A DNA stretch of 64,000 nt, from contig NZ_CANLBK010000001.1 of the NCBI RefSeq assembly GCF_947488835.1, positions 1,116,001-1,180,000 of the forward strand, given 5' to 3'. Position numbers and translations under genes: made by a program. Every line of letters starts with the position of its first letter. The stretch's first letter is position 1. The notes under the pieces are model-generated. The model was not told the origin of the DNA, ran no database searches, and worked only from the letters and a program-made list of their open reading frames with translations. Shown piece after piece: positions 27,670 to 36,650 of this stretch. The stretch is from an uncultured Marinobacter sp. GTDB lineage: Bacteria > Pseudomonadota > Gammaproteobacteria > Pseudomonadales > Oleiphilaceae.

Positions 27670-29543
27670 TGGGCTTCTAGCCAAGCCTGAAACATCAAAA
27701 CACTCCATAAGTTACCAGAATTGTCCCGCTGCCCATTTAGGTGTTGCAGCCACGCCTTTCGAATGGGTTGAGGATAAAAGTACCCTTCTGTCTGCAGGCG
27801 CTTTTCATCCAACAAACATTCTGCCCAATCTTTAAGAGGGCCTTTCAACCAGTCCCCAAGTGGTACAGAAAACCCTTTCTTCGGGCGTTCAATAAGCTCA
27901 CGGGGAACGTGTTTATATAACACTTCCCTCAAAACCCACTTACCCTTGCCCTCTCGAATCTTCATGTGTAAGGGCAACTGCCACGCAAATTCGATAATAC
28001 GGTGATCCAACAAAGGCACTCTGGTTTCCAAGCTGTTCGCCATGGCTGCGCGATCCACCTTCACTAGAATGTCGTCTGGCATATACATTTGAGTCTCCAT
28101 CGCCATCATCCAGTGCTCGTAGCTGTTTGTAGCGGGCCACAACTCCGGCGAGTTCAGCACAGACGCGGGTTCATTTGCGTTCCGCACAATGGTTTCCGGC
28201 TCTAGCCAGTGGCTCATCATCAGCCGATAGAAGTCTTCTTTCGAACGGGCGGCCATCACGTCTGCGAACTTAAGCAATTTGTCCGGTGCTGGCGATCGAG
28301 CGATCATAGCCGCCATCGCTCTCCTAACCGGCCTAGGCAGTTTGCTAAGCGCACGCCAATACTTTGGAGCGAACTGGTATGGTGTGTAACCCCCAAACAA
28401 TTCATCACCGCCATCACCACTCAGTGCAACCGTAACGTGCTGCTTAGCCATCTTGTTGACAAGAAATGTGGGCAACTGCGAGCTATCAGCAAAAGGTTCG
28501 CAGTATATAGACGGCAGATGGGGCACCAGCTCTAAAGCATCCTTTGCGGACACGTACAACTCGGTATGGTCCGTGCCGAGGTGGCTGGCCACTACGGCGG
28601 CGTACTCAGCTTCGTTGTATCGAGGATCATCAAAACCAATAGCGAACGTTTTAACCGGTCTACTTGCCTGCGCCTGCATCAGCGACACAACCACACTGCT
28701 GTCGACACCGCCACTGAGAAACGCCCCTAATGGAACATCTGCCAGCATCTGAGCGCTCACACTTTGAGTCAGAAGCGCTTCTAAGGCCTCAACCGCACGT
28801 GACTCTGTAGCTCCGAACGTGCGCTGGCCGCCGTTCTCAACTGCTTTGTTAACTGACCAATAGGGCACGGGTGTAGCCGCATCAGGCAAGGAGCTACTAT
28901 CAAAGTGAATATAATGTCCGGGAGGTAGCTTGAAAATGTCTTTATAAATGGAGTGAGGGGCGGGAATGTAGTTATGACGCAGGAAGATAGCCAATGCGTC
29001 CCGATTAATCTCACCCTCAAACTCCGGAACGGCTTTAAGCGCCTTTAGCTCCGAGGTGAAAACCAAACCGGCGTTACACCAGCCGTAATAGAGAGGTTTT
29101 TCGCCAGCCCGATCCCGGCCAAGGGTCAGGCGTTTCTCTTGTTTGTCCCAAAGAGCAAACGCAAACATCCCAACTGCGGACTCAAGGGTCGCCACTACCC
29201 CCCAGGCCGAAAAACAAGCCAATAGGGTCTCGGTATCCGCATGGCCGCGCCAATCCACAACCTGCCCGCTGTCTTCTAACATTTGCCGCATCTGCAGGTG
29301 GTTGTATATCTCACCATTGAATACTAAAACATAACGCCCACCCTCTGATGCCATTGGCTGGTGGCCTGCTGGCGAAAGGTCAACAATTGCCAGGCGCTGG
29401 TGCGCTAGCAAAACATCATCTTCCTCATTGTACCAATGACCATGTGAGTCGGGGCCACGATGCTCAAGTATACCGCTCACATCTATAGATGCAGCTCGAG
29501 CGACATTTATCCCAACTGCTAGCGTTCCAAAAATTCCACACAT
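27666..29543 (-). CDS. asnB: Asparagine-synthase-like glutamine amidotransferase, copy 2
   Basis: The 625-residue paralogue of the gene at 24569 has the same domain order: Cys2 (MCGIFGT), EHRGPDSHGHWY, VFNGEIYNHLQM, then FLSGGVDSSVVVSLMQAQ, SGDGGDELFGGYTPY and KVDRAAMANSLETRVPLLD. The two proteins are collinear over their whole length but clearly diverged, so this is an old duplication or two separate gains. It may amidate a second acidic sugar, for example the product of the aldolase/CMP-sugar cassette. About 516 bases without a gene lie upstream, so it may start a separate transcription unit. Confidence 0.91.
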   Translation of the reverse strand: MCGIFGTLAVGINVARAASIDVSGILEHRGPDSHGHWYNEEDDVLLAHQRLAIVDLSPAGHQPMASEGGRYVLVFNGEIYNHLQMRQMLEDSGQVVDWRGHADTETLLACFSAWGVVATLESAVGMFAFALWDKQEKRLTLGRDRAGEKPLYYGWCNAGLVFTSELKALKAVPEFEGEINRDALAIFLRHNYIPAPHSIYKDIFKLPPGHYIHFDSSSLPDAATPVPYWSVNKAVENGGQRTFGATESRAVEALEALLTQSVSAQMLADVPLGAFLSGGVDSSVVVSLMQAQASRPVKTFAIGFDDPRYNEAEYAAVVASHLGTDHTELYVSAKDALELVPHLPSIYCEPFADSSQLPTFLVNKMAKQHVTVALSGDGGDELFGGYTPYQFAPKYWRALSKLPRPVRRAMAAMIARSPAPDKLLKFADVMAARSKEDFYRLMMSHWLEPETIVRNANEPASVLNSPELWPATNSYEHWMMAMETQMYMPDDILVKVDRAAMANSLETRVPLLDHRIIEFAWQLPLHMKIREGKGKWVLREVLYKHVPRELIERPKKGFSVPLGDWLKGPLKDWAECLLDEKRLQTEGYFYPQPIRKAWLQHLNGQRDNSGNLWSVLMFQAWLEAQ

Positions 29544-30059
29544 TACATAAAAACCAATAAAGTATTAGGATGGGCTTGATTAGTGAACTATAGACACGGC
29601 ACTTTTGTGCGATCTTCAACACAGCGGTACAAGTGGCTGCGCCTAACCGGCCAGCTTATTAAGCTCTATCGGCTTCCCATGCAATGGCATAGCGGCTGAA
29701 GAGGCCGTGATCAGAAACAAGCACCAATACTGCCCACATGTTACTGACGAGCAATAACTGATGCTTTACACCGCAAAGATGATTGGCTCAGGCCCTAAAC
29801 GGAGACTCCATGGTGCCTCCATGGCTTTGCTTTGTTGCTGGTGTTTTTTCTTTACCCGATAGAGCGATCATTCCAGGGGTAGGGAAACGCATTTGTCTGC
29901 CATCGGGGTTAGTCGTCCTCGCTGCTATCCAGCTCCTCGCCCCGCAAGGCTCCGAGTTTTTTGACAGCATCAGAAACGAGGTTGCCTTAGCCATAAGCTC
30001 TGCCCTTGTGGTGAGCTTCCACTCTCAGATTTTCATGGGCTTGAGGACGAACAATTAAC
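29544..30059 (-). other. Gene-poor gap between GT2 and asnB copy 2
   Basis: These 516 bases hold no recognised gene. Short frames of 60-90 codons occur on both strands around 29783-30058, but they lack family motifs and good ribosome binding sites. The segment 29780-30058 is richer in G+C than the glycosyltransferase gene beside it and could be the remains of a mobile element, but no terminal repeats were seen. Confidence 0.5.
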
Positions 30060-30962
30060 CTATATCTTAACAACTCCAAACGAAAGCAGATAAACACACA
30101 GACAAAAAAATGACTTTAAATCTCCCGTGACCTTAAAGACGAACCATAGCGAGGCTCCATATTGTAAGACATGCCTTTCACCACGAATTATCATAGAATA
30201 ACAATATGACAACTCCTTAAAATATTCAGGATTCTTGGCCAACACCAGATTACATGAATTAAGGTGATCAACAGTATTCCGTCCTACAACCATCCTCTTG
30301 TTCGTTACATTCCCAGCGTGCCTTCTATAACGACCTAAAATTTCATCTATATATCTAATATTACCACCTGAAGAAAGAGCTTCGACCCAGTAAAGCCAAT
30401 CAGATGCAACGGGAAGTTCTCGATTGTACCCTTTTTTAGGCGTGCGATCTCGTCTAACCATTGTTGAGCACGCCCCATTAAAACAGCCATACTTAACGGC
30501 AACCTTTACGTCACCCTCCTTTGGCGTATTCTTTTCAGAAAAACGATACAGGGTTCTGTTAGTCAAACTGTCAAAGACGTCCAAGTCATGATAGCAAATA
30601 GTACAGTCAGGATCAGACTCCATAAACTCAACTTGTTTTCTGAGCTTACCTGGTAACATCAAGTCATCACCGCCCATCCAAGCGACATATTTACCTGAAC
30701 ACGCAAAATGTGCAACATTCGAGTTATAAGTAATCCCTTGATTAATCTCAGCCAACTTCAATATTATCTTTCCTGGGTAACGCGTTTCATATTCATATAA
30801 CATATCATGAGTGCCATCATCAGACGCATCATCGGCTATGATAACTTCTAGGTTTGGATAATCTTGGGCTAAAACCGAATCAAGACATGCTCGAAGAAAT
30901 TCTTTTTGATTATAAGTAATTATAGCTACTGAAACCAATGGGAAATTATTTTCAGGCATCAA
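30060..30962 (-). CDS. Glycosyltransferase family 2
   Basis: The 300-residue GT-A enzyme has VSVAIITYNQKEFLRACLDS at the N-terminus, the nucleotide-binding VIIADDASDDGT, and WMGGDDLMLPGKL, which supplies the DxD-like metal site. A hydrophobic C-terminal tail (SLWFVFKVTGDLKSFF, then LCVYLLSFGVV) suggests membrane attachment. The coding sequence is AT-rich compared with the rml and wza genes. No direct neighbour is coupled to it: gaps of 516 and 462 bases lie on either side. Confidence 0.88.
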   Translation of the reverse strand: MMPENNFPLVSVAIITYNQKEFLRACLDSVLAQDYPNLEVIIADDASDDGTHDMLYEYETRYPGKIILKLAEINQGITYNSNVAHFACSGKYVAWMGGDDLMLPGKLRKQVEFMESDPDCTICYHDLDVFDSLTNRTLYRFSEKNTPKEGDVKVAVKYGCFNGACSTMVRRDRTPKKGYNRELPVASDWLYWVEALSSGGNIRYIDEILGRYRRHAGNVTNKRMVVGRNTVDHLNSCNLVLAKNPEYFKELSYCYSMIIRGERHVLQYGASLWFVFKVTGDLKSFFCLCVYLLSFGVVKI

Positions 30963-31424
30963 AACATCCAGCGTTAATATGATAATCGACAGTTCTTGAC
31001 CTTAAACTCAGTTAGGCTGATTCAATTTTCGCCAACCAGCCGCTAAGTTTTAAGCGCTCTAACCACTCAAAATTGAATTAAACTTGCCCAGCATATCCAG
31101 TAAAGTGTTTTTTCCAAAATAACGCTAATGCGTCTGTGCATGCTTAATCGTTAGACCTCAACGCAGGCTTAAATGACCACATCCATTTCCACTAGATTGG
31201 CTAGAAAAATCTCCACCACCGGACAAACTCACTAAAGCGCATAAGAAAGATATGAAATAGAGGGGATGGCGAAAAAATTGATTTTTAACAACTCTCCACT
31301 AGCTAAGGACTCAAAATGCTCAAGAAAACCTCTTTAACATGGACACTAATTAGAACATTACTATTGAGAAGCCACATTCAAAACCACTCAAAACCAGCGA
31401 CCTTTTCAAAAAATTTTACATCAA
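30963..31424 (-). other. AT-rich gap between sulfotransferase-like gene and GT2
   Basis: These 462 AT-rich bases contain no open frame of note, no clear hairpin terminator and no recognisable insertion-sequence end. Confidence 0.5.
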
Positions 31425-32387
31425 TTAGGCAATAGAATGAGGTAAACTTGACAACCTCTCTCTCCACACCTCCAACTCCCTAACAACATAATCTTTTCCG
31501 TCAAGTAATTCCGATACTATTTCGTTATCTTTACCATTCCCTATATTTTTAAGTGACTTATTCAGCTCAAATCTACGGTTATTTTGATCACGGGCCGTAG
31601 ATATTTTAAAGAAATCACAAATCCTCGATGTTACTCGATCATGATTTAATAAAAAGTCCTCAAAGGAAAAAACAATCAGATCATCTGTTGATGTCTCAGA
31701 AGCGATTTTCAATCGAGCTTTATATATTTTTTTCGAAATTTCTAAAAATCGATCGGCCGGGTGAAGGTGCTCTGTGCCGCCATGAAATCTAGGGGATGAA
31801 GTATCTAAATGAGATCCAGATAGAACAATATCAGCAAATTGATCCAACGGATCTCGGTGAACGAACACCAACTTAAACGGCGCAAACAATTTTGGCCATA
31901 AGTCACTATGCTCATCGAACATTTCATCATAAAAAAATGGATTTTGGAACACACTGTATTGAAAGTTGCCTTTGGCTGACAGCCTACTTGCAAGCTCATT
32001 TAACCACAACCGCCAAAAACTCACTTCATCAAAGTCATTGGATGATATATTTCGCTCATAAGTGCATAAAGCTTTATAAAAAAACCTATAGTAAGCTGGC
32101 CGCAAGAAATAAGCTGGCTCCTGCCTAGATTTAAACATATTCTTTGTGTAACGGCCAACAACGTTTCTTACAATCTTATAAGCCCCGAGATAACAATCAA
32201 CTTTATTCTTAGAAATCATTTCATTCTTTTTTTCAAAATTCTGTGTCGCGATCATATCCATAATACCGCTCTCGAGTCTCGATATGTGGAAATCGCCCTT
32301 AATGAAGGAGAATTCTTCAAAGCCGTCCATCCAGTCAAGTACAGCCGTATTACCAACGAACCATCCACCAGAATTAATAACATTCAT
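31425..32387 (-). CDS. Sulfotransferase-like protein
   Basis: The 320-residue protein resembles PAPS-dependent sulfotransferases. The N-terminal INSGGWFVGNTAVLDWM occupies the place of the 5'-phosphosulfate loop (usually SGxxRSGTT), and KLVFVHRDPLDQFADIV near residue 175 resembles the 3'-phosphate-binding motif (RxPxDxxxS). VFSFEDFLLNHDRV is like the family 'YEDL' segment. The Lys/Arg-poor first loop is unusual, so the true donor is uncertain. It overlaps the HAD gene upstream by 14 bases, as the last member of the aldolase-CMP-HAD cassette, and may modify that sugar or the finished unit. Confidence 0.62.
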   Translation of the reverse strand: MNVINSGGWFVGNTAVLDWMDGFEEFSFIKGDFHISRLESGIMDMIATQNFEKKNEMISKNKVDCYLGAYKIVRNVVGRYTKNMFKSRQEPAYFLRPAYYRFFYKALCTYERNISSNDFDEVSFWRLWLNELASRLSAKGNFQYSVFQNPFFYDEMFDEHSDLWPKLFAPFKLVFVHRDPLDQFADIVLSGSHLDTSSPRFHGGTEHLHPADRFLEISKKIYKARLKIASETSTDDLIVFSFEDFLLNHDRVTSRICDFFKISTARDQNNRRFELNKSLKNIGNGKDNEIVSELLDGKDYVVRELEVWRERLSSLPHSIA

Positions 32388-33039
32388 TAAACAAATCCCT
32401 TAACTCCGCCCTCTGATCTATGAGTAAGCTGCTGACAAAATAGGGCCACCCTTTCATTTCACTCCAATTACTTATAAATACAAAATCCAAACCCGCTGTA
32501 GTCGCCGCCTCATAATCATATCTACTGTCACCCAAAAACAGTGCAGGATCCTGGACGACACCATCCATTATTTTCTGAGCGAGTATTTCATCTTTTGTGT
32601 CAGGGCTACCAAAAATCCCTCCATCAAACAATCTCACTAAGCCACGCTTAGCGAAAATTTCACGCAACTCACTCTGATCACCGCCAGAAACGATCAACCA
32701 ACAAGCTTCAGAAGTGAATTCTCGAAGCTTATTCAGATCCTTGGCCACTTCGCAACTAAGCAAACCTTTGCGCACTTTACCTGCATAACTGGATAACAAT
32801 TTATCTAAATTAGGACCGCGTTGCTGAACAGAAACGATATTCTCCAGGAAGTAAGAAAACTTCTTATAACGTGAAACTCCCCCATTAGCAACGTGATACT
32901 CTACTAGCTTCATCGCAGCCTCCTCACCATAAGGTAAAGCAGTGTGATAAAAAGCTTCAGTTTTAACTTTATTAGAGTTTAAAATAACCCCATCGCAATC
33001 AAAAATTATTGTGGAATAGTCAGTAATACGATGCTTCAC
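32374..33039 (-). CDS. HAD-family phosphatase of the CMP-sugar cassette
   Basis: The 221-residue HAD hydrolase has the nucleophile motif FDCDGVILNSN near residue 12, motif II (LIVSGGDQ), and motif IV (FLGDSRYDYEAATTAG). A helical cap lies between residues 25 and 90. Its ATGA overlap with the cytidylyltransferase gene suggests it dephosphorylates a sugar-acid phosphate before CMP activation, as KdsC does for Kdo-8-phosphate. The substrate is inferred from context only. Confidence 0.82.
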   Translation of the reverse strand: MKHRITDYSTIIFDCDGVILNSNKVKTEAFYHTALPYGEEAAMKLVEYHVANGGVSRYKKFSYFLENIVSVQQRGPNLDKLLSSYAGKVRKGLLSCEVAKDLNKLREFTSEACWLIVSGGDQSELREIFAKRGLVRLFDGGIFGSPDTKDEILAQKIMDGVVQDPALFLGDSRYDYEAATTAGLDFVFISNWSEMKGWPYFVSSLLIDQRAELRDLFNECY

Positions 33040-33728
33040 AACGCCACTAGCCCTTTTTCAACCATACATTCAGCCATCAAAAAATCTTCAGGCCAGTCAA
33101 TATCATGGCTTTCTAGCTTATCAAGTTCATATAGATAGGGGTGCAGCCCAATACGGTCTTGCTGATCCGCATAAACACTCGAAGAGGTTAAAAACGCGCC
33201 ACTGTTTACTTCATGCACTGGCTTAATTGTTTGAGTTCGGGGCCATTTTTCATTCACACGATCATAATTAATGGGCTTGCCATTTTGCCATAGAAAACTT
33301 TGCAATGGAGTGGTCGTCATCAGTGAGTCATAGCCTCGCTCCAATTGATCTCGGTAGCAGTTTATGAGGTTGTCGTATCGTTCGCCGGTAATAAACGGGG
33401 ATGTCACATGTGTCCAGAGAATGTGGCCTTTTGGTATCAATGAAAGTGCGTGATTCACCAGCTGGTCGGTACTGGTTATATTTGAGGACAGTGCTTCTGC
33501 GCGTTGATGTAATCGAATGCGACGCTGCTTTAAACTATCTGCATAGTTTAAAATTTCTTCGTCGTTCGTACTTAACACAATTTCATCGATATAATGGCTG
33601 TTTAGCAATTGTTTAAGTTTTACTTCAATTAGGCCGAACGTGTTACCAGCGAATGATTTGATATTTTTACGGGGCACTCTCTCGCTGCCTTTACGGCACG
33701 GTAGAAAACAGCTGACAGCTTCCTTCAT
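33036..33728 (-). CDS. CMP-sugar synthetase (acylneuraminate/Kdo cytidylyltransferase family)
   Basis: It is predicted to activate a 2-keto sugar acid with CTP. The 230 residues start with CFLPCRKGSERVPRKNIKSF, the family P-loop-like R-x-GS-x-R-x-P-x-KN motif, followed by DEIVLSTNDEEIL and SSNITSTDQLVNHAL. HVTSPFITGERYDNLI corresponds to the family 'xTSPxR' site. No neuB, kdsA or neuC is in the window; an HMGL-type aldolase gene overlaps it instead by four bases. The sugar it activates is therefore unknown. Confidence 0.86.
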   Translation of the reverse strand: MKEAVSCFLPCRKGSERVPRKNIKSFAGNTFGLIEVKLKQLLNSHYIDEIVLSTNDEEILNYADSLKQRRIRLHQRAEALSSNITSTDQLVNHALSLIPKGHILWTHVTSPFITGERYDNLINCYRDQLERGYDSLMTTTPLQSFLWQNGKPINYDRVNEKWPRTQTIKPVHEVNSGAFLTSSSVYADQQDRIGLHPYLYELDKLESHDIDWPEDFLMAECMVEKGLVAL

Positions 33729-35341
33729 GGCAATAATCCATAGACACTTTTTTGTGGAACATCATAACGAGTTGGGGTAATCGCGATTAAAGGCGCCGCG
33801 CCTGAGCTTTGTCGATAAAGCTTCACTACGTCATTCATTTCACTGTTGCGCGGGTCTCCAGCCGGATAACCATCAAATCCCGCAAGAAGAACGCAGTTAG
33901 CTTGGCCACAACCAGCAATTGCAAACGCATAAGCCATTACTAATGAAGTCGGCAACGTGCAGTGATGCTCACCAAATTCAAATTTGTTTTCCTCTACATT
34001 CAAGCCAAAATCCAATATTTCTTTATCTGCCAATGCCTGCCTGACATCTTGCGGCAGCATAGAATAAGGTGTGATCAATGGCTGCGTCAGTTTTGTATGG
34101 GTGACACAATCCGCCAATAGTCTTACCGGGTGACACGCCACACGTAGGTTGATCAGTTCGGCAGCGATGGCGCTTTGCGTATTTAATGCCAACACTAAGG
34201 GTTGGCGCCCGCGTATATAACGCTCCAGAGCCTGACGGTGGCGCTCCACGCCAGGCCCGGTCCCCAATAAAAGCACGTCACGACCAAAGAACTGAGAGAC
34301 TGGGGACCAATGGCCCTGCGGCGCGCCTCGATAGAAATGTCGCGCTGCATCCAAAGTGTTTAGACTGAATTTTTTGCCGCCCACCACGCGTAAATGCTCT
34401 ATCACTGCCAGTATATCTTCTTCGCTGAACCGGGAGTCGCTTAACATTTCCTGAATATAGGTTGGGTGAATGCCATATTTTCCGGCCAGATAGTAATAAG
34501 GATTGGTTCCCCAGCCATATTGGCGTTGCATGGGTTTAAAGTGCTGACGTAACAGCGCCATTAAAGGCACTAGGTTTACCGGCTGCCCGCGACGTTCAGC
34601 GATCTCAATCGCCAACTCTTCTGTACGTGCGTTACCAGGACCACGCCCCATGCCGGTGACTGTAGCATCCACCCATTCCACGCCTTCTTCAATGGCACGT
34701 AACGTATTGGAGAGCGCTAACCCTAGATTGTCGTGGGTATGAATACCGGTTGGACCACCCCACTCGCTACGCAACCACTTGATAATTTGCGCTGCTTGTT
34801 CCGGCAACATACTGCCCATACTGTCAGCGAAATACAACGCATCTAATGGGTACGAAGCCGCCAGCCTCGCTAGCGTTTTTACGTCTTCCTCGGTTTTATC
34901 CGCAACCTGCATCAGATTAAAACCAACCATGTAACCCTGCTCCTTGAGCCACGTCACAGCTGGCAGCGCTTTCTCAAACTCATGCACATGACATGCGATG
35001 CGCACCAAATCGATGGGTGATGCGCTCGCACTGTTTGGGAATAGGCGTTGCAACACCTCAACTTGGTTAAGATCGCCCACAAGCTCACTCGCATTCACCA
35101 TCACGCCTAATATTAAATCATCAGGAATTGACAGACTACGAACAAACTCATCTGTCGTATAGGCGCAGGAACCCTTGAATCCCGAGTTTTGTGATGAGCG
35201 CAGACCTAGCTCAACTATGTCCACCCCGGCAGCAACCATCGCCTCCAAGTATTTATTAATCAGATCATTGGAAAAATCCCAAGCATTATAATATCCCCCA
35301 TCACGAAGCGTGCAGTCCAGCATGATGATATTTTTATGCAT
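33725..35341 (-). CDS. HMGL/DRE-TIM aldolase fused to a glycosyltransferase-like Rossmann domain
   Basis: In the 538 residues, positions 1-330 form a DRE-TIM metallolyase: LDCTLRDGG at 8-16, the metal ligands in GIHTHDN (His201, His203), and VTGMGRGPGNARTEELA. YGWGTNPYYYLAGKYGIHP follows, as in 4-hydroxy-2-oxovalerate-aldolase-like proteins of sugar clusters. Residues about 350-538 form a second domain that starts with VLLLGTGPGVERHR and has TSLVMAYAFAIAGCGQ with VLLAGFDGY, a layout like GT42 sialyltransferases and DUF115/Maf proteins. The first domain could join pyruvate or oxaloacetate-like units to an aldose to make a 2-keto acid. The second may bind CMP. Both assignments of substrate are inference. 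Confidence 0.78.
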   Translation of the reverse strand: MHKNIIMLDCTLRDGGYYNAWDFSNDLINKYLEAMVAAGVDIVELGLRSSQNSGFKGSCAYTTDEFVRSLSIPDDLILGVMVNASELVGDLNQVEVLQRLFPNSASASPIDLVRIACHVHEFEKALPAVTWLKEQGYMVGFNLMQVADKTEEDVKTLARLAASYPLDALYFADSMGSMLPEQAAQIIKWLRSEWGGPTGIHTHDNLGLALSNTLRAIEEGVEWVDATVTGMGRGPGNARTEELAIEIAERRGQPVNLVPLMALLRQHFKPMQRQYGWGTNPYYYLAGKYGIHPTYIQEMLSDSRFSEEDILAVIEHLRVVGGKKFSLNTLDAARHFYRGAPQGHWSPVSQFFGRDVLLLGTGPGVERHRQALERYIRGRQPLVLALNTQSAIAAELINLRVACHPVRLLADCVTHTKLTQPLITPYSMLPQDVRQALADKEILDFGLNVEENKFEFGEHHCTLPTSLVMAYAFAIAGCGQANCVLLAGFDGYPAGDPRNSEMNDVVKLYRQSSGAAPLIAITPTRYDVPQKSVYGLLP

Positions 35342-35401
35342 CGTGAAAACTCCAACTGTATAGAATTGTGTAAATATAACTTAGCGGACCAATACATCAA
35401 A

Positions 35402-36646
35402 CTATTTCAGTTTCTTGAAAACCAAAATATATAAAAATATAAAAAATATAAAATAACAACTAGCGTGCGCTATTGCGACGCCCTGCAACCCATAAATCGG
35501 AGTAAATAGAACTGTTAAAAGATAAAATCCAGAATGAAAAAACACTTGCGTCAGAAGAAACAACTTGGTCATTGCCTTTGCAAGCATTAGGAAAGAAAGT
35601 ATCCAGCTAGCTATCTTTAATATATCACCTATGATCTGCCAAGCGAACAGCACTTCCATTTCTTGAAATTCAATACTAAAAAGAACTTTAGTAACCAAAC
35701 CTCGTGAGACATAGAGAATCACGCCAAAAAATGCGGTAATAGGAAGAATCAACTTATAGCCTTGGATTATTTCTTGTCTAATGTCAGCAGAATTTTGTAG
35801 TTCCGACAGCCTCGGCAAATAATAGATGCCCAAAGTCGTTGTCACGAGCATCAAGTACGCGCCGCTAAGTCGCCACATTGCTTCCCAGTAGCCAGCGGCG
35901 TCCCAGCTAAGTGTTTCCCCCAAATGATTGCGAATCAGCGTATGGCTAAACGGGGCCAAGATAGCAGAAAATATGGCCATCGCGGCGTATTTTGACAGAT
36001 CCTTAGCCGCACTTTTATCTATACCACCAACAAGATAAACAAACTTGAACCAAGGTGCTTTATACGTCATAAGTAGAGTAACGAAGAACGTTAACGATTG
36101 ATAAATTGCCAATGCCACCAGCGCACCGTACAGTCCAAATTGAATAGCCATAAAGCTTGTCACCGCCAGTGCAAGCAGGCTACCAGCGATATTGGCTATG
36201 ACATAGCGCTGGATTTCTTTCTTCCCGTTGAGTATCGCCAGCAATAAGGTATTGAACACAAACAGAACAAGGGTAGCGGCAAACCAGATAAACACACTGC
36301 CCAGCGTTTCATCTTTTAAAGCCCATCCTGCTAGCGATCGATTAAATGCGACCACTAACGCGGCTGAACTCAACGAACCGATTAGCGCGATAGTACCTGC
36401 GGTGTGCCAGACAGCGTGCTGGCGCACTTCATCATCGAAGTGCTCCGCTGTGTATTTGGTAACGCCGGTATTAATGGCACCACTGGCAAATGTAGTGATC
36501 ATCTGTACGACGTTCTGAAACTGCCCGAGAGCAGCGTACCCAGACGGGCCAACATAAATCGCGAGGATCTTATTCAGTCCCAGCAACGTTAGCATTTTGA
36601 TGATCACAGCGATGCCGTTGAGCAGGCTAGTTTTTATTAGTGTCAT
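35402..36646 (-). CDS. wzx: O-antigen translocase (Wzx flippase)
   Basis: The 414-residue MOP-family membrane protein has about twelve hydrophobic helices. The N-terminus (LLNGIAVIIKMLTLLGLNKI, then IYVGPSGYAALGQFQN) and the phrase SWDAAGYWEAMWRLSGAYL are typical of WzxE-like flippases, which move the undecaprenyl-linked unit to the periplasmic face. It follows fdtB by four bases. The coding sequence is more AT-rich than the rml genes. Confidence 0.93.
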   Translation of the reverse strand: MTLIKTSLLNGIAVIIKMLTLLGLNKILAIYVGPSGYAALGQFQNVVQMITTFASGAINTGVTKYTAEHFDDEVRQHAVWHTAGTIALIGSLSSAALVVAFNRSLAGWALKDETLGSVFIWFAATLVLFVFNTLLLAILNGKKEIQRYVIANIAGSLLALAVTSFMAIQFGLYGALVALAIYQSLTFFVTLLMTYKAPWFKFVYLVGGIDKSAAKDLSKYAAMAIFSAILAPFSHTLIRNHLGETLSWDAAGYWEAMWRLSGAYLMLVTTTLGIYYLPRLSELQNSADIRQEIIQGYKLILPITAFFGVILYVSRGLVTKVLFSIEFQEMEVLFAWQIIGDILKIASWILSFLMLAKAMTKLFLLTQVFFHSGFYLLTVLFTPIYGLQGVAIAHASCYFIFFIFLYILVFKKLK

Positions 36647-36650
36647 CTAT

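Noticed and set aside
24569-29543. Assembly duplication as the cause of two asnB genes
   Set aside because: The two proteins differ at many positions throughout and in length (650 and 625 residues), and a different gene lies between them.
29783-30058. 91-codon plus-strand frame in the GT2-asnB gap
   Set aside because: No family motif, no good ribosome binding site, opposite to the operon, and an equally long frame exists on the other strand.
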